DNA of 64,000 nt from Siccibacter colletis (GTDB lineage Bacteria > Pseudomonadota > Gammaproteobacteria > Enterobacterales > Enterobacteriaceae). A program made the position numbers and the translations under genes. The stretch is from contig NZ_JMSQ01000016.1 of assembly GCF_000696575.1 (NCBI RefSeq), positions 1 to 64,000 on the forward strand, in the 5' to 3' direction. Below, piece by piece: positions 12,676 to 21,876 of the stretch; position 1 is the stretch's first letter, and the number at the start of each line of letters is the position of its first letter. Under the pieces are notes generated by a model. It worked only from the letters and a program-made list of their open reading frames with translations. It did not search any database and was not told where the DNA came from.

Positions 12676-13452
12676 TTATTCCTGCGGTTTTTCGGCCTGA
12701 GCTTCTTCAGGCTCGTCCGGCATATCCCGACGCCCTTTGCCGACGTAGAAGCGCGCAAAGAACATGCCCACTTCAAACAGACAGTACATCGGGATCGCCA
12801 GCAGCGTCTGGGAGAACACATCCGGCGGCGTGAGCAGCATGCCCACCACGAATGCACCCACCAGCACGTAAGGCCGCTTGGCTTTCAGATCCTCTGGTGT
12901 AGTTACGCCAACCCAGCACAGCAGCACAATCGCTACCGGCACCTCAAACGACACGCCGAACGCCATAAACAGCGCCATCACGAAGTCGAGATAGCTTGAG
13001 ATATCGGTCGATACCACAACGCCTATCGGCGCGGTATGGGTGAGGAAACCAAACGCCAGCGGGAACACCACGAAATAGGCGAAGGCCATACCGAGGTAAA
13101 ACAGCAGCGTACTGGATACCAGTAAGGGAATGACCAGCTTACGTTCATGCCGGTAGAGTGCCGGGGCGATAAAGGCCCAGACCTGATAAAGAATGACCGG
13201 CGCGGAGAGGATCACCGACACCATTATGGTCAGCTTAATCGGCGTAAAGAACGGCGAGGCCACGTCGGTGGCGATCATCGTCGAGCCTTGCGGCATCTTG
13301 CTGATCAGCGGATCGGAAACGAACTGGTAAATATCGTTGGCGAAATAGACCAGCCCCAGAAAGATCACCAGCACCGCAACGATGCAGTTCAGTAAACGCT
13401 TACGCAGCTCAATAAGATGGCTGATCAGCGGTTGGGTATCTTCAACAGCCAT
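12676..13452 (-). CDS. tatC: Sec-independent translocase subunit TatC
   Basis: TatC is the six-span inner membrane receptor that binds twin-arginine signal peptides with TatB. The 258-aa protein matches E. coli in length. The N-terminal [12 protein letters not shown] segment and the periplasmic loop [12 protein letters not shown] are hallmark TatC features. It starts 3 bp after tatB ends, so the pair is cotranscribed. Confidence 0.97.
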   Translation of the reverse strand: MAVEDTQPLISHLIELRKRLLNCIVAVLVIFLGLVYFANDIYQFVSDPLISKMPQGSTMIATDVASPFFTPIKLTIMVSVILSAPVILYQVWAFIAPALYRHERKLVIPLLVSSTLLFYLGMAFAYFVVFPLAFGFLTHTAPIGVVVSTDISSYLDFVMALFMAFGVSFEVPVAIVLLCWVGVTTPEDLKAKRPYVLVGAFVVGMLLTPPDVFSQTLLAIPMYCLFEVGMFFARFYVGKGRRDMPDEPEEAQAEKPQE

Positions 13453-13455
13453 GTT

Positions 13456-13992
13456 TTATGCTTTATCACTGGTTGAGGGGGTGGGAGAAACTGGTTTTGG
13501 CGCTGCCGGCGCGGGCTGCGAGACGGGCTGAGCTTTTTCGTCAGGCACGTCGTCAGGCGTGACAGCAGGTGCCTGCTCGGTGGCGACCGCTACGCGATCG
13601 GCAGTACCCGGCGTAACGCCTTCGTGCTCAGCTTCATTGCCTTTAACCACCGGATTGTGAATGGTGTGCGCTTCGTCGCTCGCCTTCTCCGGATCGTTGG
13701 CGCTGTATGAGCGTTTCATGGAGTCGGCGGCTTCGCGAAGTTCGTCCATCGACGCTTTCAGTTCTGGCGTCAGGCTGTCCATGCTCGCTTTTTCTACCTT
13801 TTTCAGGCTCTCCTGAAACTCCTGCAGTTTCAGCTCCTGGCTCAGTTCATTCTGCACGGTGGTCGCCAGCGAGCGCAGGGCGCGCACCCAGCCGGCAACG
13901 GTTTTCACTGCTACCGGTAAGCGTTGGGGACCAAGAACGATGAGGCCGATGACAAAGACCAGCAGCAGTTCGCCAAAACCAATATCAAACAC
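13456..13992 (-). CDS. tatB: Sec-independent translocase subunit TatB
   Basis: TatB forms the substrate receptor with TatC. The 178-aa protein has one N-terminal membrane helix ([20 protein letters not shown]), an amphipathic helix to about residue 60 and a long charged, Pro-rich cytoplasmic tail. It uses a GTG start, as I recall for E. coli tatB. Three bases separate it from tatA. Confidence 0.96.
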   Translation of the reverse strand: MFDIGFGELLLVFVIGLIVLGPQRLPVAVKTVAGWVRALRSLATTVQNELSQELKLQEFQESLKKVEKASMDSLTPELKASMDELREAADSMKRSYSANDPEKASDEAHTIHNPVVKGNEAEHEGVTPGTADRVAVATEQAPAVTPDDVPDEKAQPVSQPAPAAPKPVSPTPSTSDKA

Positions 13993-13995
13993 GAC

Positions 13996-14250
13996 TTACA
14001 CCTGCTCTTTGTCGGTACGTTTTACGTCGTCTTTATTGACGCTCTCAGGCTTGTCTTCGATGGATTTCGCAGTGAAATCGGCGTCTGTCGCAGACTTGTC
14101 AGTTTTATCTGCGTCATCATCTTTGATGGCTTTCTTAAAGCCTTTGATAGTCGCGCCCAGGTCAGAACCGAGCGAACTCAGCCTTTTGGTACCGAAGAGC
14201 AGAATGACGATAACGGCAATGATTAAAAGTTGTGGCCAGCTAATACCCAT
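13996..14250 (-). CDS. tatA: Sec-independent translocase subunit TatA
   Basis: TatA assembles the protein-conducting element of the twin-arginine export system. This 84-aa protein has a short membrane helix ([18 protein letters not shown]), an FG hinge and an amphipathic helix with [12 protein letters not shown], then a charged tail. I chose the ATG at 14250 because GGAG lies 5 bases upstream; a GTG two codons earlier is also possible. It is the first gene of tatABCD. Confidence 0.96.
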   Translation of the reverse strand: MGISWPQLLIIAVIVILLFGTKRLSSLGSDLGATIKGFKKAIKDDDADKTDKSATDADFTAKSIEDKPESVNKDDVKRTDKEQV

Positions 14251-14325
14251 ACTCACTCCGAGACAGCAATAAAGATTACAGGTGGCGCATTATACGGCAC
14301 CCGACTAGTCATGACGATGTTAAAT

Positions 14326-15966
14326 TCAGCTTGTCCGGCGCCAGCCGACCAGCCAGATAACGGCCCCAGCACCCATCAACCAGAGTGGACTCATCCCCCA
14401 GTCCGGGCGGTTGATCAGGAGTAGCGTAGCGCTCAGCAACAGGATTGCTCCCATACCAAAGAGATAGCGCGACTGCCCCTGACGTTTATGCTGACGCTGT
14501 TGCTCGTGGGCAATCTTATCAACGCTTTGTTGCAGTTGTTTGTTCTGACGTAAACTGTCGTAAAAAAGTTCCGGCAGGTCCGGCATTCTCTCGACCCAGA
14601 ACGGCGCTTTCTCTTTAATGGAGCGGATCAGCGCCGGCAAACCGACCTGGTCCTTAATCCAGCTTTCCAGGAACGGCTTCGCTGTTTTCCACAGATCGAG
14701 CTGGGGATAAAGCTGGCGGCCGACGCCTTCAATATAAAGCAGCGTTTTCTGCAGCAGCACCAGCTGAGGCTGCACTTCCATATTGAAGCGCCGCGCAGTG
14801 TTGAAGAGGTTCAGCAGTACGTGCCCGAAAGAGATCTCCGCCAGCGGTTTTTCAAAGATCGGCTCACAGACGGTACGGATGGCAAATTCAAACTCTTCGA
14901 CGTTAGTATCCGGTGGCACCCAGCCTGAATCCACGTGCAGCTCCGCCACCTTACGATAATCGCGATTGAAGAAGGCGATGAAGTTCTCTGCCAGGTAACG
15001 TTTGTCTTCTTTGTTCAGCGAGCCAACGATGCCACAGTCGATGCCGATATACTGCGGATTTTCCGGGTGCTCATAGCTGACGAAAATATTGCCAGGATGC
15101 ATATCACCGTGGAAGAAGCTGTCGCGGAATACCTGGGTAAAGAACACCTGCACGCCACGTTCAGCGAGCAGCTTCATGTCAGTACCGTTAGCTTCCAGCG
15201 CGGCGACGTCGTTAACCGGAATACCGTAGATGCGCTCCATCACCATCATGGTCGGGCTACAGTAGTCGGAATAGACTTCCGGCACGTAGAGCATCGGGCT
15301 GTTTTCAAAATTGCGGCGTAGCTGAATGGCGTTGGCAGATTCACGCAGCAGATCCAGTTCATCAATCAGCGTTTTTTCATACTCGCGCACCACTTCCAGC
15401 GGGCGCAGGCGGCGTCCATCCGGCAGCAGGCGTGGAACCCAACGCGCAAGACGATAGATAAGGCGCATATCGGCACGGATAATCGGCAGAATATCCGGGC
15501 GAATGACCTTAATCACCACCTCTTTACCGTTCGATTTCAGCGTCGCGGTGTGAACCTGCGCAATCGACGCCGATGCCAGCGGTTCGATATTGAAATTGTC
15601 GAACCAGGCTTCAACGGGCTGGTCGCCCATCGATTTTTCAATCTGCTGTTTTGCCAGGCGCCCGTCAAACGGTGCCACACGGTCCTGCAGCAGAGCCAGC
15701 TGATCGGCAATGGCTGGAGGGAAAAGATCGCGGCGGGTAGAGAGCATCTGGCCGAACTTAATCCATACCGGACCCAGCTCCTGCAGCGCCAGCCGCAGCC
15801 GCTCCCCCAGCAATTTGTCTTTATGACGGTTAGGCATCCAGAATAGCGTCCGACGCCACAGGCGAAGCGGGATCGTAATACGCATGCGAGGAATCAGTTC
15901 ATCAAGCCCGTAACTCAGAAAGGTTTTGATGATGAAATAAAGGCGCCGAATTTCACCTGGCGTCAT
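14326..15966 (-). CDS. ubiB: Ubiquinone biosynthesis kinase-like protein UbiB
   Basis: UbiB is an atypical kinase/ATPase of the ADCK family needed for ubiquinone synthesis, thought to help extract lipid intermediates from the membrane. The 546-aa protein has the family signature [15 protein letters not shown] with KxGQ near residue 75, the QIEKS region, [10 protein letters not shown] near 285 and two C-terminal membrane helices (about 500-540). I chose [10 protein letters not shown]; its ATG overlaps the ubiJ stop by four bases (ATGA). Confidence 0.96.
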   Translation of the reverse strand: MTPGEIRRLYFIIKTFLSYGLDELIPRMRITIPLRLWRRTLFWMPNRHKDKLLGERLRLALQELGPVWIKFGQMLSTRRDLFPPAIADQLALLQDRVAPFDGRLAKQQIEKSMGDQPVEAWFDNFNIEPLASASIAQVHTATLKSNGKEVVIKVIRPDILPIIRADMRLIYRLARWVPRLLPDGRRLRPLEVVREYEKTLIDELDLLRESANAIQLRRNFENSPMLYVPEVYSDYCSPTMMVMERIYGIPVNDVAALEANGTDMKLLAERGVQVFFTQVFRDSFFHGDMHPGNIFVSYEHPENPQYIGIDCGIVGSLNKEDKRYLAENFIAFFNRDYRKVAELHVDSGWVPPDTNVEEFEFAIRTVCEPIFEKPLAEISFGHVLLNLFNTARRFNMEVQPQLVLLQKTLLYIEGVGRQLYPQLDLWKTAKPFLESWIKDQVGLPALIRSIKEKAPFWVERMPDLPELFYDSLRQNKQLQQSVDKIAHEQQRQHKRQGQSRYLFGMGAILLLSATLLLINRPDWGMSPLWLMGAGAVIWLVGWRRTS

Positions 15967-16568
15967 TTGCCCTCCAGTTTTTCCAGCCGACTCGTCAGGG
16001 TATCTACGGCGCGTGCGAGCGCCGCTGTCTCTTCTGAAAACCATGCCACTTCCAGCGGACCCGGCGCCATGCGCCACTCTTCGGTCAGCGCTTCAGCAAC
16101 ATAGCGTTGATTACGCTGCGCCCGCGTCGTAATGGCTTTAAAGCCACCCGCCACCGCTTTGCCGAGGCCGTGCGCGGCGATGTCGCCGATATAGGGTGCC
16201 AGCAGCTCTTCCGGGGAAAACTCCGCTAAATCCAGCAGCGAGGAGAAATTCTGTACCACCTGAATATCACCCTGCACTTCCAGTTCGCCGCTACGGATAA
16301 GCGCCGTGAGTTGCTGTTTGTCGCGCAACTTCGGTAACACCGACAGGCGCGTGATCACCGAGCAATCTGCCTCACCCTCCCACTGCGCCAGCACGTCGAC
16401 CTGCTGCTCGCTGAAAACCATCACCAGCGGTGAAGAGAACTCCTGCAGTACCACCCGCAGCACTTTCCCCTGCAGGCGCTGACGCGGTGATTTCAGCGCA
16501 CGCGGCTGGTAAAGCACGTTATTCAGTACGCCTTCAATACCTGCCGTAATGAGTGGTGTGAATGGCAT
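15963..16568 (-). CDS. ubiJ: Ubiquinone biosynthesis accessory factor UbiJ
   Basis: UbiJ (YigP) is an SCP2-domain lipid-binding protein that with UbiK supports the soluble Ubi complex in aerobic ubiquinone synthesis. The 201-aa protein equals E. coli in length, and the C-terminal coiled region ([22 protein letters not shown]) is kept. I chose [10 protein letters not shown] over an in-frame upstream start that runs into ubiE. It sits between ubiE and ubiB in one operon. Confidence 0.94.
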   Translation of the reverse strand: MPFTPLITAGIEGVLNNVLYQPRALKSPRQRLQGKVLRVVLQEFSSPLVMVFSEQQVDVLAQWEGEADCSVITRLSVLPKLRDKQQLTALIRSGELEVQGDIQVVQNFSSLLDLAEFSPEELLAPYIGDIAAHGLGKAVAGGFKAITTRAQRNQRYVAEALTEEWRMAPGPLEVAWFSEETAALARAVDTLTSRLEKLEGK

Positions 16569-16581
16569 CCGCCCTCTCCTG

Positions 16582-17337
16582 TCAGAACTTGTAGCCGCGA
16601 TGTAGCGCGACAATCCCGCCGGTCAAATTGAAATAGTTAACGTTTTCAAAGCCTGCGTCGCCCATCATGGCTTTCAGGGTTTCCTGGTCCGGATGCATGC
16701 GGATGGACTCGGCAAGATAGCGATAGCTTTCTGCATCGCTGGCTACCAGCTCGCCGACGCGCGGCAGCACGTGGAACGAGTAGGCGTCATAAGCTTTGCT
16801 CAGCGGCTCAATGGTCGGCTTAGAGAATTCCAGTACCAGCAGACGACCACCTGGCTTCAGCACGCGGAACATGGAGCGCAGCGCTTTTTCTTTATCGGTG
16901 ACGTTACGCAGGCCAAAAGAGATGGTAATGCAGTCAAAGGTGTTGTCCGGGAACGGCAGCGCTTCCGCGTTCGCCTGCACGTACTCAACGTTGCCGACAA
17001 CGCCAACATTACGCAGCTTTTCACGCCCCATTTTCAGCATCGAGTCGTTAATATCTGCCAGCACAACCTTGCCGGACTCGCCAACCAGGCGGGAGAATTT
17101 TGCGGTCAGATCGCCGGTCCCGCCTGCCAGGTCGAGCACCTTCTGACCGCGACGCACGCCGCTGCAGTCAATTGTGAAACGCTTCCACAAACGGTGGATG
17201 CCAAACGACATCAGGTCGTTCATTACGTCGTATTTGGCCGCAACGGAGTGAAAAACCTGCGCCACTTTCTCGGCTTTTTCCGTTTTTGCTACGGTCTGGA
17301 AACCAAAGTGCGTCGTCTCTTGAGAATTTTCAGCCAT
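16582..17337 (-). CDS. ubiE: Ubiquinone/menaquinone methyltransferase UbiE
   Basis: UbiE is the SAM-dependent C-methyltransferase acting on demethylmenaquinone and 2-octaprenyl-6-methoxy-1,4-benzoquinol. The 251-aa protein has the SAM motif LDLAGGTGD near residue 69 and the ubiE signatures [17 protein letters not shown] and [17 protein letters not shown]. It is the first gene of ubiE-ubiJ-ubiB, 13 bp before ubiJ. Confidence 0.97.
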   Translation of the reverse strand: MAENSQETTHFGFQTVAKTEKAEKVAQVFHSVAAKYDVMNDLMSFGIHRLWKRFTIDCSGVRRGQKVLDLAGGTGDLTAKFSRLVGESGKVVLADINDSMLKMGREKLRNVGVVGNVEYVQANAEALPFPDNTFDCITISFGLRNVTDKEKALRSMFRVLKPGGRLLVLEFSKPTIEPLSKAYDAYSFHVLPRVGELVASDAESYRYLAESIRMHPDQETLKAMMGDAGFENVNYFNLTGGIVALHRGYKF

Positions 17338-17453
17338 CTCGATGCCTGCTTATTAATGAAATGTCCATGAAGTGTAACAGATTGGGCGCAATTGCCCTAT
17401 GATTCAACCGCCTTCGCCACCCGCTGTACCCGCATGTTACGGCAACGATGCCG

Positions 17454-17480
17454 CCGCTAAGTGCTTGTTCAGCTTAGCGG
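17454..17480. terminator. Hairpin downstream of rmuC
   Basis: CCGCTAAG and CTTAGCGG form an 8-bp stem immediately beyond the rmuC stop codon. No clear T-run follows on the minus strand, so it may act in RNA stability or as a weak terminator. Confidence 0.5.
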
Positions 17481-17481
17481 G

Positions 17482-18861
17482 TTATACGTCATCCCGCCCG
17501 GCGCGCAGACGAAACTCAACGTCCTGGGCCGTCGCCTGATCCACCAGTTCCGGATTAATCTCGCGCTTGATTTCTACCCCCAGCTCGCGAAACGCATCGG
17601 CCTGCGCCAGCACGTTTCCACGTCCGGTGGTGAGCTTTTTCATCGCTTCGCGGTAATTGTCCTGCGCTTTATCGAGGCTCTGCCCGATGGCGGACATGTC
17701 GTCCACAAACAGGCGCATTTTGTCGTACAGGCGGCTCGCCCGGTCAGCGATTTGCTGGGCGTTACGGCTCTGGTGCTCGTAGCGCCAGAGGTTAGAGATA
17801 GTGCGCAGCGCCACCAGCAGCGTGGTAGGGCTGACCAGCATGATGTTATTTTTCAGGGCTTCGTTGATAAGCTCCGGCTGCTGGTTGATCGCCATCAGGA
17901 AAGCGGGTTCGACCGGAATAAACATCAGCACGTAGTCCAGCGAGCGCAGGCCGGGAAGCTGATGGTAATCTTTGCGCCCCAGCAAGCGGATATGGTTGCG
18001 CACCGAGGCGATGTGTTCAGTAAGCGCCAGATCGCGGGTGTAGTCATCTTCCGCGTTGAAGTAACGTTCCCACGCCACCAGCGTCATTTTCGAGTCGATC
18101 ACCACATCTTTATTCTGCGGCAGACGCACTATAACGTCAGGCTGCATACGACTTTGCGCTTCGGTATTGATGCTGACCTGGGTCTGGTACTCGTGGCCTT
18201 CGCGCAGGCCGGATGCCTCAAGCACCCGCGCCAGTACCACTTCGCCCCAGTTGCCCTGGGTTTTATTGTCGCCTTTCAGCGCGCGCGTCAGGTTGACCGC
18301 CTCCTGTGCCATCTGGGCGTTCAACTGCTGCAGATTGCGGATTTCATGGGCCAGCGTATGGCGCTCGCGCGCTTCCTGCCCGAAGCTGTCCTGCACCTGA
18401 CGACGAAAGCCGTCGAGCTGCTCGCGCAGCGGAGTAAGCAGCCCGTTCAGGCTCTGGCGGTTCTGCTCTTCCACCCGGCGATGGCTCTGTTCAAAGATGC
18501 GGTTAGCGAGGATTTCAAACTGCTCGCTCAGGCGCTGCTCGCTGTTGATCATCTGTCGCAGCTTATCGTCCGCGTTCATCCGGGTGGTTTCCAGCCGGGT
18601 CGATACTTCACGCAGGTCCGCTTCCAGCGAGCTGTTGATTTCGCGCAGGCTACGCAGTTCGTTATCCAGCAGGCCGCACTCGTCGCGCCAGTGTTCGCTC
18701 TGGGCCAGTTGCTGGCGGGCGGCGCTCAGCTCACCGTAGAGATCGCGCTGCTCGGCCAGCAGTGCCGCCTGACGTTGCGCGTTGCGCAGGCTTGCGCCGA
18801 GCCAGCCGGTTAGCACGCCAACCAGCGCCACGGCGACCATCAGCAACAGTGAAATTTCCAT
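17482..18861 (-). CDS. rmuC: DNA recombination protein RmuC
   Basis: RmuC is a PD-(D/E)XK nuclease-family protein that limits recombination at inverted repeats. The 459-aa protein has an N-terminal membrane anchor (LLLMVAVALVGVLTGWL), a long coiled coil to about residue 170, then the nuclease-like domain (QGNWGEVVLARVLEASGL; DVVIDSKMTLVAWERY). I chose MEISLLL over an ATG seven codons earlier. It is shorter at the C terminus than E. coli (475 aa). A LexA box lies upstream. Confidence 0.95.
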   Translation of the reverse strand: MEISLLLMVAVALVGVLTGWLGASLRNAQRQAALLAEQRDLYGELSAARQQLAQSEHWRDECGLLDNELRSLREINSSLEADLREVSTRLETTRMNADDKLRQMINSEQRLSEQFEILANRIFEQSHRRVEEQNRQSLNGLLTPLREQLDGFRRQVQDSFGQEARERHTLAHEIRNLQQLNAQMAQEAVNLTRALKGDNKTQGNWGEVVLARVLEASGLREGHEYQTQVSINTEAQSRMQPDVIVRLPQNKDVVIDSKMTLVAWERYFNAEDDYTRDLALTEHIASVRNHIRLLGRKDYHQLPGLRSLDYVLMFIPVEPAFLMAINQQPELINEALKNNIMLVSPTTLLVALRTISNLWRYEHQSRNAQQIADRASRLYDKMRLFVDDMSAIGQSLDKAQDNYREAMKKLTTGRGNVLAQADAFRELGVEIKREINPELVDQATAQDVEFRLRAGRDDV

Positions 18862-18907
18862 TACGCCTCCTGCATGAACCACGTACTTGATGCAAAATCG
18901 AATTGTG

Positions 18908-18923
18908 CTGTACAGATGTCCAG
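18908..18923 (-). promoter_or_regulatory. LexA box upstream of rmuC
   Basis: The minus strand reads CTGG-ACATCTGT-ACAG, matching the SOS box CTG-N10-CAG. It lies 47 bp upstream of the rmuC ATG. E. coli rmuC (yigN) is reported LexA-controlled, so damage-induced expression is likely conserved. Confidence 0.8.
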
Positions 18924-18972
18924 TTTGGAAGCGTTTTTAGGGCGAGAAGTGGTTTCGTGCGAGGCGTTACGC

Positions 18973-18998
18973 AAAATAAAGGCCAGCGAGCGCTGGCC
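18973..18998 (-). terminator. Rho-independent terminator of udp
   Basis: GGCCAGCG and CGCTGGCC form a perfect stem beginning just after the udp stop on the minus strand, followed by TTTATTTT. Confidence 0.9.
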
Positions 18999-19008
18999 TG
19001 AGGGAAGA

Positions 19009-19770
19009 CTACAGCAGGCGGCGCGCCGCCTCGACCACGATTTTCACCGCGTGGCTTTCGGTTTTTTTCATGGTTTCCGCGTTCGGAATCTCTTGCTGGG
19101 TGCGGTTGACGATCACCCCGGCCACCATCCCGGCACGCAGGCCCTGGCTGGAACACATGGTCAGCAGCGTGGCCGATTCCATTTCGTAGTTCATCACGCC
19201 CATAGACTGCCACTCTTCCATCGAGCCTTTGTAGCGGCTGACAACGCGGCCGGAGAAGGTGTCATAGCGCTCCTGGCCCGGATAGAAGGTGTCGGACGAT
19301 GCCGTTACACCGATATGCGTGGTCGCGCCCACGGCGTTTGCCGCTTCCACCAGTGCGGTAGTACAGGCGAAATCCGCCACCGCCGGGTATTCCATCGGCG
19401 CGAAATGCAGGCTGGCACCGTCAAGGCGTACCGAGGCGGTGGTCACCAGCACGTCGCCGACGTTAATGTGCGGCTGAATAGCGCCGGTGGTTCCCACGCG
19501 CAGGAAAGTGCGAATGCCGAGCTGCGCCAGTTCTTCCACAGCAATAGAGGTAGACGGACCGCCGATGCCGGTAGAGCAGATAATCACCGGTTTGCCATCC
19601 AGTTCGGCACGCCAGGAGGTGAACTCGCGGTGCGACGCCAGTTTCACCGGGTTATCCATCAGCGCGGCGATCTTTTCCACTCGCTCCGGGTCGCCGGGCA
19701 CAATGGCCAGCGTTGCGCCCTGTAAATCGTTTTTGGTGAGACCGAGATGAAAAACATCAGACCTGGACAT
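19009..19770 (-). CDS. udp: Uridine phosphorylase Udp
   Basis: Udp cleaves uridine with phosphate to uracil and ribose-1-phosphate in nucleoside salvage. The 253-aa protein has the phosphate-site GDPERVEKI near residue 26, the GTTGAIQP motif near 93 and the ribose-site [10 protein letters not shown] near 195. I chose [10 protein letters not shown], the E. coli start. It diverges from dlhH, and the shared 256-bp region has two CRP sites in the arrangement known for udp. Confidence 0.97.
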   Translation of the reverse strand: MSRSDVFHLGLTKNDLQGATLAIVPGDPERVEKIAALMDNPVKLASHREFTSWRAELDGKPVIICSTGIGGPSTSIAVEELAQLGIRTFLRVGTTGAIQPHINVGDVLVTTASVRLDGASLHFAPMEYPAVADFACTTALVEAANAVGATTHIGVTASSDTFYPGQERYDTFSGRVVSRYKGSMEEWQSMGVMNYEMESATLLTMCSSQGLRAGMVAGVIVNRTQQEIPNAETMKKTESHAVKIVVEAARRLL

Positions 19771-19843
19771 AAGTGACTCCTCTGTAGTTCGGTTTGTCAG
19801 AAGCAGCAAAACGGTACTTTACCGAAGCACTTCCGGAAATTTC

Positions 19844-19857
19844 GTGACCGCATTCAC
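19844..19857 (-). promoter_or_regulatory. CRP site 1 of the udp promoter
   Basis: GTGA-CCGCAT-TCAC is a CRP core centred at 19850.5. Its centre is 52 bp from the second site. If it sits at -41.5, transcription would start near 19809 with TAAAGT (19816-19821) as the -10 element. Confidence 0.75.
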
Positions 19858-19895
19858 TTTGGTGGAAAGTTGTTGCACTCATTTTCCATAATTTA

Positions 19896-19909
19896 GTGAT
19901 AACAATCAC
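19896..19909 (-). promoter_or_regulatory. CRP site 2 of the udp promoter
   Basis: GTGA-TAACAA-TCAC, flanked by A/T-rich arms, is a strong CRP core centred at 19902.5. In E. coli udp the two CRP sites at about -41.5 and -93.5 bracket a CytR repressor site; the same 52-bp spacing is kept here. Confidence 0.8.
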
Positions 19910-20026
19910 ATAATTTAGCTCTGCCGCGCGTCGTTTTCATCCGTATGCCCTTTTCCCGGCGCTGTGATTTGGTAACGTGCAGTCTATAGTTATTTGAATG
20001 CGCTACTAACGGGTACGGAGACTGCC

Positions 20027-20854
20027 ATGACGACTGACAGCACAACCAATAATAAGCCGGGATTCGCCAGTGCGGTGACACCGGTCGCGGAAACGACCAT
20101 TCAGACCCCCGACAACGCGATTCACGCGGGCGAAACCACTATTCCGACCCAGGGCGATAACATGCCCGCCTGGCATGCGCGTCCAAAAGAAGTAAGCGGG
20201 CCGCTGCCGGTTGTGATTGTTATTCAGGAAATTTTTGGCGTTCACGAGCACATCCGCGATATCTGCCGCCGTCTGGCGCTGGAAGGTTATCTCGCTGTGG
20301 CGCCGGAGCTTTATTTCCGCCAGGGCGATGCCAGTGAGTACACCGATATGCAGTCGCTGCTGAGTAATCTGGTGTCAAAAGTGCCGGACGCGCAGGTGCT
20401 GGCGGATCTCGATCATGTCGCTAACTGGGCGGGTCGCAACGGCGGCGATGCCCATCGCTTAATGGTGACCGGATTCTGCTGGGGCGGACGCATCGCCTGG
20501 CTGTACGCGGCGCATAACCCGCAACTGAAGGCCGCGGTGGCCTGGTACGGCAAGCTGGTGGGAGACAAGACCCTGAACTCGCCAACCCATCCGGTGGATA
20601 TTGCGACCGAACTCACGGCCCCGGTGCTCGGTTTGTACGGCGCGCAGGATACCGGTATACCGCTGGAGAGCGTGGAAACCATGCGCCAGGCGCTACGCGC
20701 TGCCAATGCCGATAAAACCGAGATTGTCGTCTACCCGGACGCCGGTCATGCGTTCAATGCGGATTACCGTCCGAGCTATCACGAAGCCTCTGCGAAAGAT
20801 GGCTGGCAGCGTATGCTGGCCTGGTTCGCGCAGTACGGTAATAAGAAAGGCTAA
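20027..20854 (+). CDS. dlhH: Dienelactone hydrolase family protein DlhH
   Basis: This 275-aa alpha/beta hydrolase matches E. coli YsgA/DlhH (271 aa). The nucleophile is a cysteine in GFCWGGR near residue 156, the catalytic His is in DAGHAFN near 245, and an Asp lies in GAQDTGIP near 212. The physiological substrate is not established. I chose the ATG giving MTTDST rather than a TTG 11 codons upstream. It diverges from udp and converges with the accessory island that follows. Confidence 0.93.
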   Translation: MTTDSTTNNKPGFASAVTPVAETTIQTPDNAIHAGETTIPTQGDNMPAWHARPKEVSGPLPVVIVIQEIFGVHEHIRDICRRLALEGYLAVAPELYFRQGDASEYTDMQSLLSNLVSKVPDAQVLADLDHVANWAGRNGGDAHRLMVTGFCWGGRIAWLYAAHNPQLKAAVAWYGKLVGDKTLNSPTHPVDIATELTAPVLGLYGAQDTGIPLESVETMRQALRAANADKTEIVVYPDAGHAFNADYRPSYHEASAKDGWQRMLAWFAQYGNKKG

Positions 20855-20860
20855 ACTCCC

Positions 20861-20880
20861 GCCGCCGGGCGGCTTAAAAA
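20861..20880. terminator. Terminator between dlhH and the accessory island
   Basis: GCCGCC-G-GGCGGC is a tight GC hairpin between the convergent stop codons of dlhH and the HAD gene, which end only 19 bp apart. The run of A after it lies within the HAD 3' end and would give U-rich RNA for minus-strand transcripts before the hairpin, so termination of dlhH is the more plausible role. Confidence 0.5.
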
Positions 20881-21329
20881 TCGCCCGGTGCGCACTGCAG
20901 ACAGGTCAGCCCTTCCGCGCGCCAGAAATCCACTACCGCCTGGCGATCGTCAATCACCAGCCACGGCGTATAGCCGTCCGCTTTTATCTGGCGCAGCAGC
21001 GCCTGTTTCACCACTTCATCCGGCAGCGTATCTTCCCCATCCGGGCGCAGATAGAGCGCATCGAACGGAATACCATGACGCTCAAGCCACGTCTCGGTAT
21101 GGCGACGAAAAGCGGCGGGGCGTCCGCTGCACAGCACGATCTTCTGCTGCTGAGCGCTCAGAATGCCTACGAGCCGGCTGATAGCCTCGCAGGGCTGCGC
21201 CTCCGCCATGTGCTCAAAGAACGGCTGCCACTGCTTCTCCGGGCCTAACACCCACTCGCGCACCGCTTCAGCATCAAATTCGGCCAGCGTGCCGTCGATA
21301 TCCACAATCACACAGTGTTCAGAATGCAT
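20874..21329 (-). CDS. HAD phosphatase resembling the T4 polynucleotide kinase phosphatase domain
   Basis: This 151-aa protein has complete HAD motifs: DIDGT near residues 10-14 (nucleophile and acid Asp), LCSGRPAAFRRHTETWL near 65-81, the lysine in DEVVKQALL near 107, and LVIDDRQAVVDFWR near 123-136. From memory it tracks the 3'-phosphatase half of T4 Pnkp (SGR...R.T..W..., DDVVK, IDDR..VV.MWR, VA.GDF). There is no kinase domain. Last gene of the island operon, overlapping the histidine phosphatase gene by 11 bp. The substrate is unknown; a nucleotide or other phosphomonoester is possible. Confidence 0.8.
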   Translation of the reverse strand: MHSEHCVIVDIDGTLAEFDAEAVREWVLGPEKQWQPFFEHMAEAQPCEAISRLVGILSAQQQKIVLCSGRPAAFRRHTETWLERHGIPFDALYLRPDGEDTLPDEVVKQALLRQIKADGYTPWLVIDDRQAVVDFWRAEGLTCLQCAPGDF

Positions 21330-21876
21330 TCATCTTCTCCAGGGGAATAATTTTCCAGTCGTCAGGGGAGGCGCTGGGCAGGATCCACAGCGGGGCGACG
21401 TTGCCGACCCGTTCGCCGTGGGGCGTGCCGGTTGCCAGCAGGCGGATCACACGAAACACGCCAGAGTGGGCGATCACTAACGGCGTATCGTAGTCAGCCA
21501 GCAGCGCATTCAGCGCGTCCGTCACACGGGCGCAGAAAGGCAGCCAGGCTTCGCCGTTCGGCGGCGTCACTTCATACGGGGTTTGTTCGCTGAGCGGGCG
21601 GCACTCCAGATCGCCCCAGTCGCGCTCGCGCAGGTCAGGCACAATGGTCATCGCCGCGCCGGGCAACGCCAGTTCGGCGGTACGACGCGCGCGCTGCTGC
21701 GGACTGACGGCAACCAGGCTCCAGCGACGCTGCGCCAGCAGCGCCGACGCGTGTTGGGCCTGATCTTCGCCCCGCGCCGAGAGCGGCACGTCGGTGCGCC
21801 CGCCAATCAGGCGATCGCGGTTGAGCGGCGTTTCGCCGTGACGAACAAAAACAAAGGGTTTTGGCAGTAGCGTCAT
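21319..21876 (-). CDS. Histidine phosphatase (phosphoglycerate mutase-like) family protein
   Basis: The 185-aa protein has the RHGET motif near residues 12-16 (phosphorylated His), the conserved SPQQRARRTAEL, ERDWGDLE (acid Glu) and AHSGVFRVI (second His). This places it in the broad histidine phosphatase family, alongside alpha-ribazole phosphatase, sugar-phosphate phosphatases and SixA relatives; the substrate cannot be read from sequence. Its ATG overlaps the stop of the upstream metallo-hydrolase gene (ATGA), so it is translationally coupled. Confidence 0.85.
   Translation of the reverse strand: MTLLPKPFVFVRHGETPLNRDRLIGGRTDVPLSARGEDQAQHASALLAQRRWSLVAVSPQQRARRTAELALPGAAMTIVPDLRERDWGDLECRPLSEQTPYEVTPPNGEAWLPFCARVTDALNALLADYDTPLVIAHSGVFRVIRLLATGTPHGERVGNVAPLWILPSASPDDWKIIPLEKMNAF

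Noticed and set aside
17461-18813. 450-codon open frame on the plus strand
   Set aside because: It is exactly antisense to rmuC, whose protein is clearly conserved; the frame has no recognisable domain and no ribosome site. High GC at third positions commonly opens such frames.
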